In this document: positions 27,936 to 36,703 of the stretch, one piece after another
Position numbering within the stretch: the stretch's first letter is position 1
How the letters are laid out: every line of letters starts with the position of its first letter
Assembly: GCA_014379405.1 (NCBI GenBank)
Contig: JACMLU010000006.1
Location: 1-64,000 of the forward strand
Origin: Flavobacterium sp.
GTDB taxonomy: Bacteria > Bacteroidota > Bacteroidia > Flavobacteriales > Flavobacteriaceae
Direction: 5' to 3'
DNA length: 64,000 nt
Notes under the pieces: generated by a model
The model's database searches: none
Seen by the model: only the letters and a program-made list of their open reading frames with translations
Told to the model about the DNA's origin: nothing
Position numbers and translations under genes: made by a program

Positions 27936-28280
27936 TTATAAATCAAAGTCTTTTTTCAACTCTTTTACAGCATCTTCCACTTGATTTTTGATACTCTTAA
28001 AAGTTTCTTTGATTTCTTTCTTTTCGCCTTCAGCTTTTGTCCATGCTTCAACTTGAAGAATTTCTTCGAAAGCCACTTTTAATCCCAATAAATCTAAAGT
28101 TGGTTTAATTTTATGGGCATAAGCATAAGCGTGCTTATGGTCTTTCTTCTTGATTCCCTCCTTTATTTGTTCTAAATCATCTGGAACTTCCGTAACAAAT
28201 AAGGTTACGATTTGCAAGACAAATTCCGGGTCGTTATCTGAAAGTGCGTACACTTTTGCTAAGTTGTAATGTAGTGCCAT
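27936..28280 (-). CDS. HPt domain phosphotransfer protein
   Basis: A 114-residue all-alpha protein with a histidine phosphotransfer motif, AYAHKIKPTLDLLG, where the His is the phosphoacceptor. Free-standing HPt proteins relay phosphate between hybrid histidine kinases and response regulators; no kinase or receiver lies nearby. Its start overlaps the stop of the upstream FAH gene by one base, so the two are co-translated. Confidence 0.85.
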   Translation of the reverse strand: MALHYNLAKVYALSDNDPEFVLQIVTLFVTEVPDDLEQIKEGIKKKDHKHAYAYAHKIKPTLDLLGLKVAFEEILQVEAWTKAEGEKKEIKETFKSIKNQVEDAVKELKKDFDL

Positions 28281-28891
28281 TATTTTATTTGTATGCTAAA
28301 TAGTTTGTTTTCTTCTAAAAATCCTTCTAAAACGTCTTCTGGCTTTACACCTGCAACTCCGGCTGGGGTTCCAGTAAAAATAATGTCACCTATTTTTAAT
28401 GTAAAATACTGAGAAACAAAAGAAATTAGCTCATCAATTTTCCACAACATATGACTGGCATTCCCTTTTTGAACCGTTTTATTATTATTGGTCAATTCAA
28501 ATGTAATATTTTCTAATGAATTAAATTGACTTTTGGGCAAAAATTCGCCTATTACAGCCGAGCCATCAAATGCTTTAGCTTTTTCCCAAGGCAACCCTTT
28601 TGCTTTCAATTCTTTTTGTAAATCTCGAGCCGTAAAATCTATTCCAACACTAATTTCGTCATAATATTTATGAGCAAACTTGGTGTCAATATATTTCCCC
28701 ACTTTGTTTATTTTAACAATCAGCTCAATTTCATGATGAATGTCGTTCGAAAATTCAGGAATCACAAAAGGATGTTGTTTCAATAAAACAGCCGAATCGG
28801 GCTTCATAAATATAACAGGCTCCGACGGCTTTTCGTTTTGCAACTCCGCTATATGATCGACATAATTTCTACCAATGCAGATTATCTTCAT
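28280..28891 (-). CDS. Fumarylacetoacetate hydrolase family protein
   Basis: A 203-residue protein of the FAH fold (MKIICIGRNYVDHIAELQNE, VIFMKPDSAVL, HHEIELIVKINKVGK, GDIIFTGTPAGVAGV). The Glu/Asp cluster that binds the divalent metal is visible around HHEIEL. Small FAH proteins of this type are often acylpyruvate hydrolases or oxaloacetate decarboxylases; which of them applies here is unclear. It overlaps the HPt gene. Confidence 0.88.
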   Translation of the reverse strand: MKIICIGRNYVDHIAELQNEKPSEPVIFMKPDSAVLLKQHPFVIPEFSNDIHHEIELIVKINKVGKYIDTKFAHKYYDEISVGIDFTARDLQKELKAKGLPWEKAKAFDGSAVIGEFLPKSQFNSLENITFELTNNNKTVQKGNASHMLWKIDELISFVSQYFTLKIGDIIFTGTPAGVAGVKPEDVLEGFLEENKLFSIQIK

Positions 28892-28900
28892 TTCTTTGGG

Positions 28901-28969
28901 TTTTCAGTCGCAGTTTTCAGTCGCAGTTTTCAGCTCACAACTGTAAACCGTAAACCGGGACTGAAAACT
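28901..28969. repeat. 13-base tandem repeat of the CAGTCGCAGTTTTCAG family
   Basis: TTTTCAGTCGCAG at 28901-28913 and again at 28914-28926, then a decayed third unit and an inverse ACTGAAAACT at 28960. It fills the space between the exonuclease stop and the FAH start. Confidence 0.7.
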
Positions 28970-29739
28970 TACTTTGTGTTCAATTTTCTCAATTTAATTG
29001 CAGTCAATACTTTCTTCGTATACAAAGGAAAATCTGCATTTTGAATCCAACTGAAATAACCTGGTTCATTTTCAAGAACAACATCAACTTTAACTCCTTT
29101 GTGTTTTCCAAAGGTAAAAATTTCGTTATCATCCTTATCAAAAGCAATCATTCCGGCAAAATCTGCAATTTTCTTTCTAGTTGTAAATTCCGAAAGTGAT
29201 TTCATATCGTTTTCCAATTCTGGATAACGATCCAATTGGGCTTTCATAATTTCGTAAGTCGCCATAGTATCCGCTTCGGCAGTATGGGCATTTTCTAAAC
29301 TTTGACCGCAATAAAACTTCAATGCTGCGCTCAATGTTCTTTCTTCCATTTTGTGAAAAATAGTTTGAACATCGACAGAAACCCTATTTTTCATATCAAA
29401 ATCCACTCCGGCACGAAGCATTTCTTCTGCCAATAATGGAATATCAAATCGGTCTGAATTGTATCCAGCCAAATCCGAATCTTTAATCATATTGTACACT
29501 TGTGAAGACAATTCCTTGAAAGTCGGCTCATTGGCAACTTTCTCGTCACTGATTCCGTGAATGGCGGCAGATTGCGGTGGAATTGGAATAGTTGGATTGA
29601 CCAACCAGGTTTTACTTTCTTTATTTCCGTTGGGAAAAACTTTAAAGATGGCAATTTCAACAATTCGATCTTTGGCAACATCAATTCCGGTGGTTTCGAG
29701 GTCGAAAAAACAAATTGGTTTGTTAAGCTTGAGCTCCAT
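28969..29739 (-). CDS. 3'-5' exonuclease, DnaQ/RNase T-like
   Basis: A 256-residue DEDDh-type nuclease. Exo I is CFFDLETTGIDVAKDRIVEI (D and E ligands), exo II is LAGYNSDRFDIPLL, and exo III is ENAHTAEADTM with the catalytic His. The C-terminal 60 residues contain an extra segment (IFTFGKHKGVKVDVVLENEP) resembling the small domain found at the end of several bacterial exonucleases of this type. It may trim DNA in repair; it is not clearly the replicative epsilon subunit. Confidence 0.85.
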   Translation of the reverse strand: MELKLNKPICFFDLETTGIDVAKDRIVEIAIFKVFPNGNKESKTWLVNPTIPIPPQSAAIHGISDEKVANEPTFKELSSQVYNMIKDSDLAGYNSDRFDIPLLAEEMLRAGVDFDMKNRVSVDVQTIFHKMEERTLSAALKFYCGQSLENAHTAEADTMATYEIMKAQLDRYPELENDMKSLSEFTTRKKIADFAGMIAFDKDDNEIFTFGKHKGVKVDVVLENEPGYFSWIQNADFPLYTKKVLTAIKLRKLNTK

Positions 29740-29864
29740 TTATAAATTTTAGAATGACAAATATATCTTTTTGAACTTACCGTTCGTCGATTATTTAAAA
29801 AAGTTTTAGGTAAAAAACCCGACCAATTTTAAAAACTATCGGATTTATGTATTAAAATTTTACA

Positions 29865-31193
29865 TTAAACGTAAAAATCGCTATCCAAATCAAATGCTTC
29901 TAGATATTCGGCCACACGTTTTACAAAACTTCCTCCCAATGCACCATCAACTACTCGATGATCATAACTGTGGGAAAGGAACATTTTTTGGCGAATACCA
30001 ATAAAATCACCTTCGGGAGTTTCGATAACAGCTGGCACTTTTCGGATAGCTCCAAGAGCAAGAATTCCTACTTGTGGTTGATTTATGATTGGCGTTCCGA
30101 AAACACTGCCAAAAGTCCCTACATTCGTCACAGTATAAGTTCCGCCTTGAGTGTCATCTGGTTTTAGTTTTCCAGTTTTGGCACGATATCCAAGATCATT
30201 AACAGCTTTTGCCATTCCTACCAAATTCAATTGATCTGCATTTTTTATTACTGGAACAATCAAGTTTCCATTAGGCAATGACGCTGCCATTCCCAAGTTT
30301 ATATTTTTCCTTTTGATGATGAAATCCCCATCAACGGCAATGTTCATCATTGGAAAATCTTTCAAAGCTTTGGCAACAGCCTCCATAAAAATGGGCGTAT
30401 AAGTCAACTTCTCTCCCTCTCTTTTTTCGAAATCGGCTTTCACTTTTTCCCTCCATTTTACAATATTAGTTACATCAACTTCTATAAAAGACTGCACGTG
30501 AGCCGAAGTTTGAATTGACGCTACCATATAACCCGAAATCAGCTTTCGCATTCTATCCATTTCGATGATTTCGTCACCTCCATTTACAGAAACTGGCGCA
30601 GCGGTTTGTGGTTTATTGACAGTAGCTTGTGGTTGAGCAATTGATTTAGAAACCTCAACTGGACTTGCCGTAACAACTCCTCTAGTTTTAATATAATCTA
30701 AAATATCTTCTTTAGTAACCCTTCCATCTTTTCCTGAACCAGAAATACTTTCCAATTCAACAAGAGAAATACCTTCTTCTTTGGCAATATTTTTGACTAG
30801 TGGCGAGAAGAATTTATCAGAATCCGTCCCGATAGCTATCGGAATTGCTGGAGCAGTAACCGTTTCCTTAGCCACTTCAATACTTTTTTCAATAGCTGCC
30901 ACTTCAACTGGAGCAACAACTTCTTGTTTTAAAGTTTCTGAAACAGCATCAACTTCAGTTTCAATAATAGCAATAGTTTGTCCTACTTGAACCATATCGT
31001 CTTTTCCAAACAATTGTTCCACTAAAACACCTGAAACCTCGCTTGGCACTTCGCTATCGACTTTGTCTGTTGCGATTTCGAGTACAACTTCGTCGGCTTC
31101 AATTTTGTCGCCCACTTGTTTCAACCAATTTGTAATGGTTGCTTCCGCAACGCTTTCTCCCATTTTTGGAAGCTTTAATTCAAATCTTGCCAT
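29865..31193 (-). CDS. Dihydrolipoamide acyltransferase (E2) of a 2-oxo acid dehydrogenase complex
   Basis: A 442-residue protein with an N-terminal lipoyl domain (lipoyl Lys in EIATDKVDSEVPS), a Ser/Ala/Pro-rich linker, a peripheral-subunit-binding domain around 125-160 (FFSPLVKNIAKEEGISLVEL) and a catalytic acyltransferase domain ending in SHSYDHRVVDGALGG, where H412 and D416 are catalytic. It most resembles the branched-chain or 2-oxo acid type; E1 and E3 are not adjacent, so the substrate is not fixed by context. Confidence 0.92.
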   Translation of the reverse strand: MARFELKLPKMGESVAEATITNWLKQVGDKIEADEVVLEIATDKVDSEVPSEVSGVLVEQLFGKDDMVQVGQTIAIIETEVDAVSETLKQEVVAPVEVAAIEKSIEVAKETVTAPAIPIAIGTDSDKFFSPLVKNIAKEEGISLVELESISGSGKDGRVTKEDILDYIKTRGVVTASPVEVSKSIAQPQATVNKPQTAAPVSVNGGDEIIEMDRMRKLISGYMVASIQTSAHVQSFIEVDVTNIVKWREKVKADFEKREGEKLTYTPIFMEAVAKALKDFPMMNIAVDGDFIIKRKNINLGMAASLPNGNLIVPVIKNADQLNLVGMAKAVNDLGYRAKTGKLKPDDTQGGTYTVTNVGTFGSVFGTPIINQPQVGILALGAIRKVPAVIETPEGDFIGIRQKMFLSHSYDHRVVDGALGGSFVKRVAEYLEAFDLDSDFYV

Positions 31194-31285
31194 ATTGTTT
31201 CCTAAAAGGGTAATTGTAAATTTGTGAGTACAAAATTAGTGATTAATTTTAGTTTTAGACACTAATTAAACAAATTTACACAAAT

Positions 31286-32428
31286 TCAAAAATCTGAGAT
31301 TTTGACAATTTCACCTCGGTCAAAACTGCTGTTGCTTCCAATAATAAAATCAGAAGTTTTAGGAAGAATTTTAAAAGTAAAACTGTTGCTTTTATTGGTT
31401 TCGAATGCTTTAATTATGGTTTTGAAATCGAGATGATTTTGGTCAAAAATAATTTCTGCAGCAGTACTTTTCGGAAATAATTGCGCTGTTTTATTAAGTT
31501 CAACCTTTTGATTGAATTGTTTTTCCAAAGTCTCTTTGAGAATTTCATTAGCAGAAACCAGAATATAGTTTTCTGGCGATAGTTTTGGTTTTGGTTTTCC
31601 TTGAAACATTTTTACAAAAGAGAAAAATACAATTCCCATTTCCATAAAAACAGAAAACAAAAAAGACACTCGAAAATGTTTTTTATAGAAAAAATTCATC
31701 GCTTCACGAAATCGCTTCATATAAGTACCGTCTTTTATGGTGCTTTCTCCTTTGTAATGAATGACCGTAGTTTCGTGAAAATAATAATTGGATTTGCCTT
31801 TTTTCAACGCCATATACGACAAATCAATATCGTCTGAATACATAAAACAATCCTCGTCGAAACCACCTATTTCATTGTACAAATCTCGTTTCATTAGCAT
31901 AAAAGCACCTACAAGAATGTCCACTTTTCCGGTTTCTCCTTCCGAAATGTGTTGGGCATAATATTTTCCGAATGTCTTGGTAAACACTTTGTACAAGCTG
32001 GTAATTTTGGTAAAAGCCACAAATGGCGTTGGAGTTCCGCGTTTGCTTTCGGGAAGAAAGTTTCCAGTTCCGTCAATGAGTTTTACGCCCACGATTCCCA
32101 AGTCTTTTTGCTTTTTGGCGAAAGCCAATACTTTAGTAAAAGTATCTTCGGCAACAACGGTGTCCGGATTTAGAATACAAATATATTCGCCTTGAGCTTG
32201 ACTTACGCCAATGTTATTCCCCTTTGGAAAACCTGAATTTTCTTTGTTTTCGATGAGTTTCACATTTGGAAAACGTTGTTTCATCATCTGGCAACTCTCG
32301 TCTTTAGAATTATTGTCAACAACGATAATTTCGGCATCTAGATTTTCTATAGCATTTTGAACACTTAGAACGCAAAGTTCCAAGAAATATCTAACATTGT
32401 AATTAAGGATGATGACGGATAGTTGCAT
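31286..32428 (-). CDS. Family 2 glycosyltransferase
   Basis: A 380-residue GT-A fold enzyme (MQLSVIILNYNVRYFLELCV, AEIIVVDNNSKDESCQMMKQ, GEYICILNPDTVVAEDTF with the DxD-like Asp). FDEDCFMYSDDIDLSYM is typical of rhamnosyltransferase-like members. A hydrophobic segment at about 240-265 could anchor it to the membrane. It probably builds an O-antigen or capsule sugar chain. Confidence 0.88.
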   Translation of the reverse strand: MQLSVIILNYNVRYFLELCVLSVQNAIENLDAEIIVVDNNSKDESCQMMKQRFPNVKLIENKENSGFPKGNNIGVSQAQGEYICILNPDTVVAEDTFTKVLAFAKKQKDLGIVGVKLIDGTGNFLPESKRGTPTPFVAFTKITSLYKVFTKTFGKYYAQHISEGETGKVDILVGAFMLMKRDLYNEIGGFDEDCFMYSDDIDLSYMALKKGKSNYYFHETTVIHYKGESTIKDGTYMKRFREAMNFFYKKHFRVSFLFSVFMEMGIVFFSFVKMFQGKPKPKLSPENYILVSANEILKETLEKQFNQKVELNKTAQLFPKSTAAEIIFDQNHLDFKTIIKAFETNKSNSFTFKILPKTSDFIIGSNSSFDRGEIVKISDF

Positions 32429-32442
32429 AAAGGAAAATTAAA

Positions 32443-32751
32443 TTAGTGCAACAATTTTTTAAGATGTATTGGATTTTGCTTGTTATTCCAAAATAAAATT
32501 AGGTCGATTTGAGATTTATCTTCAATGATTTTATAATACAAAGTGGTCTGTTTTGAAATTACCAATGAATAACAATTGTTTTCGGAGTTGTAAATACCTA
32601 TTTTAGGGGTTTTGGATAATGTAGCTAGAAAATCGTAAACTAAATTTTCAAATTTTTGAACTTCAATTTCATTCCATTTTGACAAAATGAAATCTATTTC
32701 GTTGAAATAACTATACGTTGCAATTGTTTTCCATTCAATTTTATAAATCAT
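32443..32751 (-). CDS. RelE/ParE family toxin
   Basis: A 102-residue protein of the RelE/ParE fold (MIYKIEWKTIATYSYFNEID, LILFWNNKQNPIHLKKLLH), where the C-terminal VLFWDTRQNP-like motif is typical of ParE-type toxins in Bacteroidota. It could inhibit gyrase or translation. It overlaps the preceding antitoxin-like gene by 4 bases, the usual arrangement. Confidence 0.8.
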   Translation of the reverse strand: MIYKIEWKTIATYSYFNEIDFILSKWNEIEVQKFENLVYDFLATLSKTPKIGIYNSENNCYSLVISKQTTLYYKIIEDKSQIDLILFWNNKQNPIHLKKLLH

Positions 32752-33005
32752 TTCAGAAAAGGATATTTTAATTTAGTTATCCTTTTCATTTCTTCGTTGG
32801 AAATCCCCAAACCCATTTTGCTTTGTTCCAAGCCTATTGCCAACAATTTTCGCAACAAAATTTCTTGTTCATCGGTATTGGTCGGGTCTAGTTTTTCGTT
32901 AAAAGATGTTTTATAATCCGTTGCAGGCTCCTGAACAAATTCCTGCTTTTTATCAATTGAATGTTTCTTAGAATTTCCCATTTTTGAAGGCATTTTAAAA
33001 CCCAA
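32748..33005 (-). CDS. Putative antitoxin of the RelE/ParE pair
   Basis: An 85-residue hydrophilic protein with no recognisable DNA-binding domain by eye; an acidic/basic mixed N-terminal half precedes EILLRKLLAIGLEQSKMGLG, a region that could cover the toxin. The 4-base overlap with the downstream toxin gene supports the antitoxin role by position only. The start could be a few residues later (MPSKMGNSKK). Confidence 0.6.
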   Translation of the reverse strand: MGFKMPSKMGNSKKHSIDKKQEFVQEPATDYKTSFNEKLDPTNTDEQEILLRKLLAIGLEQSKMGLGISNEEMKRITKLKYPFLK

Positions 33006-33029
33006 ATATACGAAATAATCTAAAACAAA

Positions 33030-33056
33030 AAAGCTGCTTCAAAACGAAGCAGCTTT
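33030..33056 (-). terminator. Terminator of the OmpA-family gene
   Basis: AAAGCTGCTTC (33030-33040) and GAAGCAGCTTT (33046-33056) form an 11-bp stem. On the minus strand TTTTTTG follows. It separates the OmpA gene from the toxin-antitoxin pair. Confidence 0.85.
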
Positions 33057-33080
33057 CTAAGTATATAATGAATATGGTTT

Positions 33081-33770
33081 TTATTGACCAGCTTCTTTTT
33101 TGGCATCTTGCACCATCTTGTCATTTGCCAAAATAGCAAATTCAACACGACGGTTTTGAGTTCTTCCATCGGCAGTCTCGTTTGTAGCAATTGGATCGGC
33201 AATTCCCTTTCCAGTTGTTTTAAAACGACTACTAACCAATCCTTTCGAAGCCAAATAATTCTTAACCGATTCCGCTCTTTTTTGAGAAAGAGTAAGATTG
33301 AATTCTGGGCTTCCAGTAATGTCAGTATAGCCATAAATTTCAATATTGGTATCGGCATATTCTTTAAACACGGGAACCAATTTATCTAAATTAGCTTTTG
33401 CAGCCGTAGTCAATGTTGCTTTACCTGTATCAAAACGAACCGCATTTTCGTTTAAAACCAAACGTATTCCTTCACCTACTCTCTCTACATCTGCACCTGG
33501 CAAAGCTTGATCTATTTCTCTTGCTTGTTTGTCCATTTTATTCCCAATCAAAGCTCCGGTTCCTCCACCAACTGCAGCTCCAATAAGTGCTCCACCTGCT
33601 GTTCCAATCTTTGTGTTATTTCCAATTATTGCGCCAATTAAAGCGCCTGCTCCTGCGCCAATTCCTGCTCCTTTTTGAGTATTGTTTGCGTTTTTAACCG
33701 AATTGCAGCTCGTAAAAAGAGTAGCCAATAAAAACAAACTGCTTATTCCAAATATTGATATTTTTTTCAT
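33081..33770 (-). CDS. OmpA family lipoprotein with glycine zipper
   Basis: A 229-residue protein with a lipoprotein signal (TLFTSCNSV, C22), a glycine-zipper region (GAGIGAGAGALIGAIIGN, about 38-75) and a C-terminal OmpA-like peptidoglycan-binding domain (IEIYGYTDITGSPEFNLTLS, RAESVKNYLASKG, GRTQNRRVEFAI). It probably tethers the outer membrane to the cell wall. It lies just upstream (minus strand) of the toxin-antitoxin pair and downstream of a lipocalin gene. Confidence 0.9.
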   Translation of the reverse strand: MKKISIFGISSLFLLATLFTSCNSVKNANNTQKGAGIGAGAGALIGAIIGNNTKIGTAGGALIGAAVGGGTGALIGNKMDKQAREIDQALPGADVERVGEGIRLVLNENAVRFDTGKATLTTAAKANLDKLVPVFKEYADTNIEIYGYTDITGSPEFNLTLSQKRAESVKNYLASKGLVSSRFKTTGKGIADPIATNETADGRTQNRRVEFAILANDKMVQDAKKEAGQ

Positions 33771-33787
33771 AGTATTTTTAATTATAA

Positions 33788-34264
33788 TTAATTAGTTTTT
33801 TCGAATTGATAAGTAACTTCTTTATTTTGTCCACCAACATTGACGTTGTCTATTAACTGAAATGAAGTTTCGGTTTGATTGGCCACACGTAACACATAAC
33901 CATCTCTCACTTTTTTTGCTTTTTCTCCAGCATTTAATATTTTTAAAACAAATTGACCTTCTTTGTTAACACTCCAAACGATTGGAGAGCTGAAAGCTGG
34001 ACAATCTGTCTTTGTCAAACTCATGTTTCCCTTGTTGTTATTCGAAATGAAATTCCAAGTACTTCCAACAAAACATTTAGAATCGGCAATTTGAAATGAA
34101 TTTACCGCAATATAATTTGAACCAGGAGTAGAAACATTGGTAATAACCCAATTTCCTTTGATTGCTACTTGAGATTTTCTGTCCAACTTCGTACTTGTTA
34201 CCGATTTGGTTTTGCATGCAAAAAGCAATACAGCCACTATCAACAATGCCATTATTTTTTTCAT
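33788..34264 (-). CDS. Lipocalin family lipoprotein
   Basis: A 158-residue protein with a lipoprotein signal (MKKIMALLIVAVLLFACKTK, C17). The rest is beta-rich (QVAIKGNWVITNVSTPGSNY, SFQIADSKCFVGSTWNFI) like Bacteroidota lipocalin domains. The start at 34264 yields a correct signal peptide; an upstream in-frame start at 34369 does not. It precedes the OmpA gene on the same strand, 17 bases away, so they may be one operon. Confidence 0.75.
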   Translation of the reverse strand: MKKIMALLIVAVLLFACKTKSVTSTKLDRKSQVAIKGNWVITNVSTPGSNYIAVNSFQIADSKCFVGSTWNFISNNNKGNMSLTKTDCPAFSSPIVWSVNKEGQFVLKILNAGEKAKKVRDGYVLRVANQTETSFQLIDNVNVGGQNKEVTYQFEKTN

Positions 34265-34445
34265 TTTTATTGTCTTTATAAGATTAAACTTGTTACAAAG
34301 GTACAATGAAGCACCCACAAAATGTTTCAAAATAAAAGCTTTTTGTATCAAAATTAACAGTTCCGACAATTTGTCACTCTGGACTTAATTGGTATCTTAT
34401 TTGAGTAAGCATTATGCAATTATAAAACTATAAAAACAAAAAAAT

Positions 34446-36344
34446 ATGGCAACTGGACAAATTAACGTTTCGGTAGAGAACATCTTCCCTTTGATCAAGA
34501 AATTCCTGTACAGCGATCACGAAATATTTTTGCGTGAATTGATTTCCAATGGAACAGATGCTACCTTAAAATTAAAACATTTAACAAGCATTGGAGAAGC
34601 CAAAGTAGAATATGGCAACCCAATTCTGGAAGTAAAAATCGACAAAGAAGGCAAAAAATTGCACATCATTGACCAAGGTTTGGGAATGACCGCCGATGAA
34701 GTAGAAAAATACATCAACCAAATCGCTTTTTCTGGCGCGGAAGAATTCTTGGAAAAATACAAAGATTCTGCCAAAGATTCAGGAATTATTGGTCATTTTG
34801 GTCTTGGATTTTATTCTGCTTTTATGGTGGCTGCCAAAGTGGAAATCATTACCAAATCATACAAAGACGAACCAGCAGCGCACTGGATTTGCGACGGAAG
34901 TCCTGAATTCACTTTGGAGCCTTCTGATAAAACCACTCGTGGAACTGAAATTATTTTGCATATTGCTGAAGATTCATTAGAATTCTTGGAAGAATACAAA
35001 ATCAAGGAATTGTTGAATCGTTACAACAAGTTTATGCCTGTTCCAATTAAATTTGGAACCAGAACCGAAAAAATCGAACAAAAGAAAGGTGATTTTGTTG
35101 AATCAGAAAACAAAGACGAAATTTTCACGGAAGTGGAAGTGGACAACATCATCAACAATCCAAATCCAGCTTGGACAAAACAACCAACAGAATTAACGGA
35201 CGAAGATTATAAAAATTTCTACCGTGAAGTCTATCCAATGCAGTTTGAAGAACCGTTGTTTCACATCCATTTGAACGTGGATTATCCGTTCAACTTGACT
35301 GGTATTTTGTATTTCCCAAAATTGGGTAATGATATGCAAATCCAGAAAGACAAGATTCAATTGTATCAAAACCAAGTGTACGTTACGGACAACGTAGAAG
35401 GAATCGTGCCTGAATTCTTGATGATGCTTCGCGGTGTTGTGGATTCTCCAGATATTCCGTTGAACGTTTCCCGTTCTGGATTGCAAGCCGATGGTGCCGT
35501 GAAGAAAATTTCGAACTACATTACCCGTAAAGTAGCCGATAAATTGAAATCATTGTTTACCGAAAACCGTGAAGATTTTGAAGCAAAATGGAATGACATC
35601 AAAGTGGTTTTGGAATACGGAATGTTATCAGAAGAGAAATTCTACGAAAAAGCAGGTGCTTTTGTTTTGTATCCAACGGTTGACGACAAGTTCTTCACAT
35701 TGGAAGAATTAAAAGAAAACCTAAAAGACAAACAAACCGACAAAGACGGAAAATTGGTTGTTTTATACGCTGGAAACAAAGAAGCACAGCACTCTTACAT
35801 TGAAATCGCCAAAGAAAAAGGATACGAAGTACTGCTTTTGGATTCTCCAATTATCTCGCATTTGATTCAAAAAATTGAAGGTGACAATAAAGATTTGACT
35901 TTCGTTCGTGTCGATTCAGACCATATTGACAACTTGATTAAGAAAGAGGAAACTACAATTTCTAAATTATCGGATACCGAAAAAGAAAGTTTGAAAACTT
36001 CATTGGAAACTTATATTCCAAAAGCATACTCTGTACAATTGGAAGCGTTGGACAGCAATGCTGCTCCTTTCATCATCACGCAGCCAGAATTCATGCGTCG
36101 TATGAAAGAAATGAGCCAGTCTGGTGGTGGCGGAATGTTCGGAATGGGCAATATGCCGGAAATGTATAATTTGGTGGTTAATACCAATTCGGATTTGGCT
36201 TCGAATATCTTGAACACCGAAGACAAAACAACCCAAGAAGGTTTGGTAAAACAAGCTTTAGACTTGGCGAAATTATCCCAAAATTTATTGAAAGGCGAAG
36301 AGCTTACGGCTTTCGTGAAGAGAAGTTTTGATTTGATTAAATAA
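34446..36344 (+). CDS. htpG: Molecular chaperone HtpG (Hsp90)
   Basis: A 632-residue cytosolic chaperone. The N-terminal GHKL ATPase domain shows ELISNGTDATLKLKHL, GQGLGM-like IIDQGLGMTADE, and IGHFGLGFYSAFMVA; the middle domain has LYQNQVYVTDNVEGIVPEFL and the conserved SRSGLQ; the C-terminal dimerisation domain follows. Length is normal. It is a single gene, with hairpins after the stop. Confidence 0.96.
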   Translation: MATGQINVSVENIFPLIKKFLYSDHEIFLRELISNGTDATLKLKHLTSIGEAKVEYGNPILEVKIDKEGKKLHIIDQGLGMTADEVEKYINQIAFSGAEEFLEKYKDSAKDSGIIGHFGLGFYSAFMVAAKVEIITKSYKDEPAAHWICDGSPEFTLEPSDKTTRGTEIILHIAEDSLEFLEEYKIKELLNRYNKFMPVPIKFGTRTEKIEQKKGDFVESENKDEIFTEVEVDNIINNPNPAWTKQPTELTDEDYKNFYREVYPMQFEEPLFHIHLNVDYPFNLTGILYFPKLGNDMQIQKDKIQLYQNQVYVTDNVEGIVPEFLMMLRGVVDSPDIPLNVSRSGLQADGAVKKISNYITRKVADKLKSLFTENREDFEAKWNDIKVVLEYGMLSEEKFYEKAGAFVLYPTVDDKFFTLEELKENLKDKQTDKDGKLVVLYAGNKEAQHSYIEIAKEKGYEVLLLDSPIISHLIQKIEGDNKDLTFVRVDSDHIDNLIKKEETTISKLSDTEKESLKTSLETYIPKAYSVQLEALDSNAAPFIITQPEFMRRMKEMSQSGGGGMFGMGNMPEMYNLVVNTNSDLASNILNTEDKTTQEGLVKQALDLAKLSQNLLKGEELTAFVKRSFDLIK

Positions 36345-36353
36345 GCAGAGAAC

Positions 36354-36457
36354 CCATTTTATACAATAAAATGGAGTGATTCGCTTATTCCGAACTTGGT
36401 TCGGAATCTTTTCGAAAATAGAAAATTAAGACCTGCAAATGAAAATTTGCGGGTCTT
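36354..36457 (+). terminator. Three successive hairpins after htpG, the last a strong terminator
   Basis: CCATTTTA/TAAAATGG (36354-36374), ATTCCGAA/TTCGGAAT (36387-36407) and AAGACC.GCAAAT/ATTTGC.GGTCTT (36428-36457), the last followed by TTTTTTTG. The third is a classical intrinsic terminator; the first two have no T tract and may protect the mRNA 3' end. Confidence 0.75.
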
Positions 36458-36703
36458 TTTTTGTTTTGGAGTGAAAGGAATGTTTCCTAACAGACCATAA
36501 TTCGCTATTAAATAGCATTTTTCAAGGTACAATTTCTTTTTAAGTTTAAAACTCATTCGATGTTTTGTAAAGAAATATTTATATATTTGATAAAATAACG
36601 TTACGTATAAATACAACCAAAAACATACGCATAACATAACATTTTAGAACAAAAACTGGCAATTTTATGCGTTTATAAATAGTTGGTGGCAAGCAACCCA
36701 AAA
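36458..36703. other. AT-rich gap between the htpG terminator and the DUF2971 gene
   Basis: It contains ATAACGTTACGTATAA near 36595 and GGTGGCAAG at 36685, words that recall boundaries of gene cassettes in Bacteroidota. A 92-residue minus-strand frame spans it but runs through the terminator hairpins and looks spurious. Confidence 0.4.

Noticed and set aside
36359..36637. A 92-residue minus-strand frame between htpG and the DUF2971 gene
   Set aside because: It runs through three hairpins and a T tract that act as terminators on the other strand, has low-complexity Lys/Phe composition and no recognisable domain.
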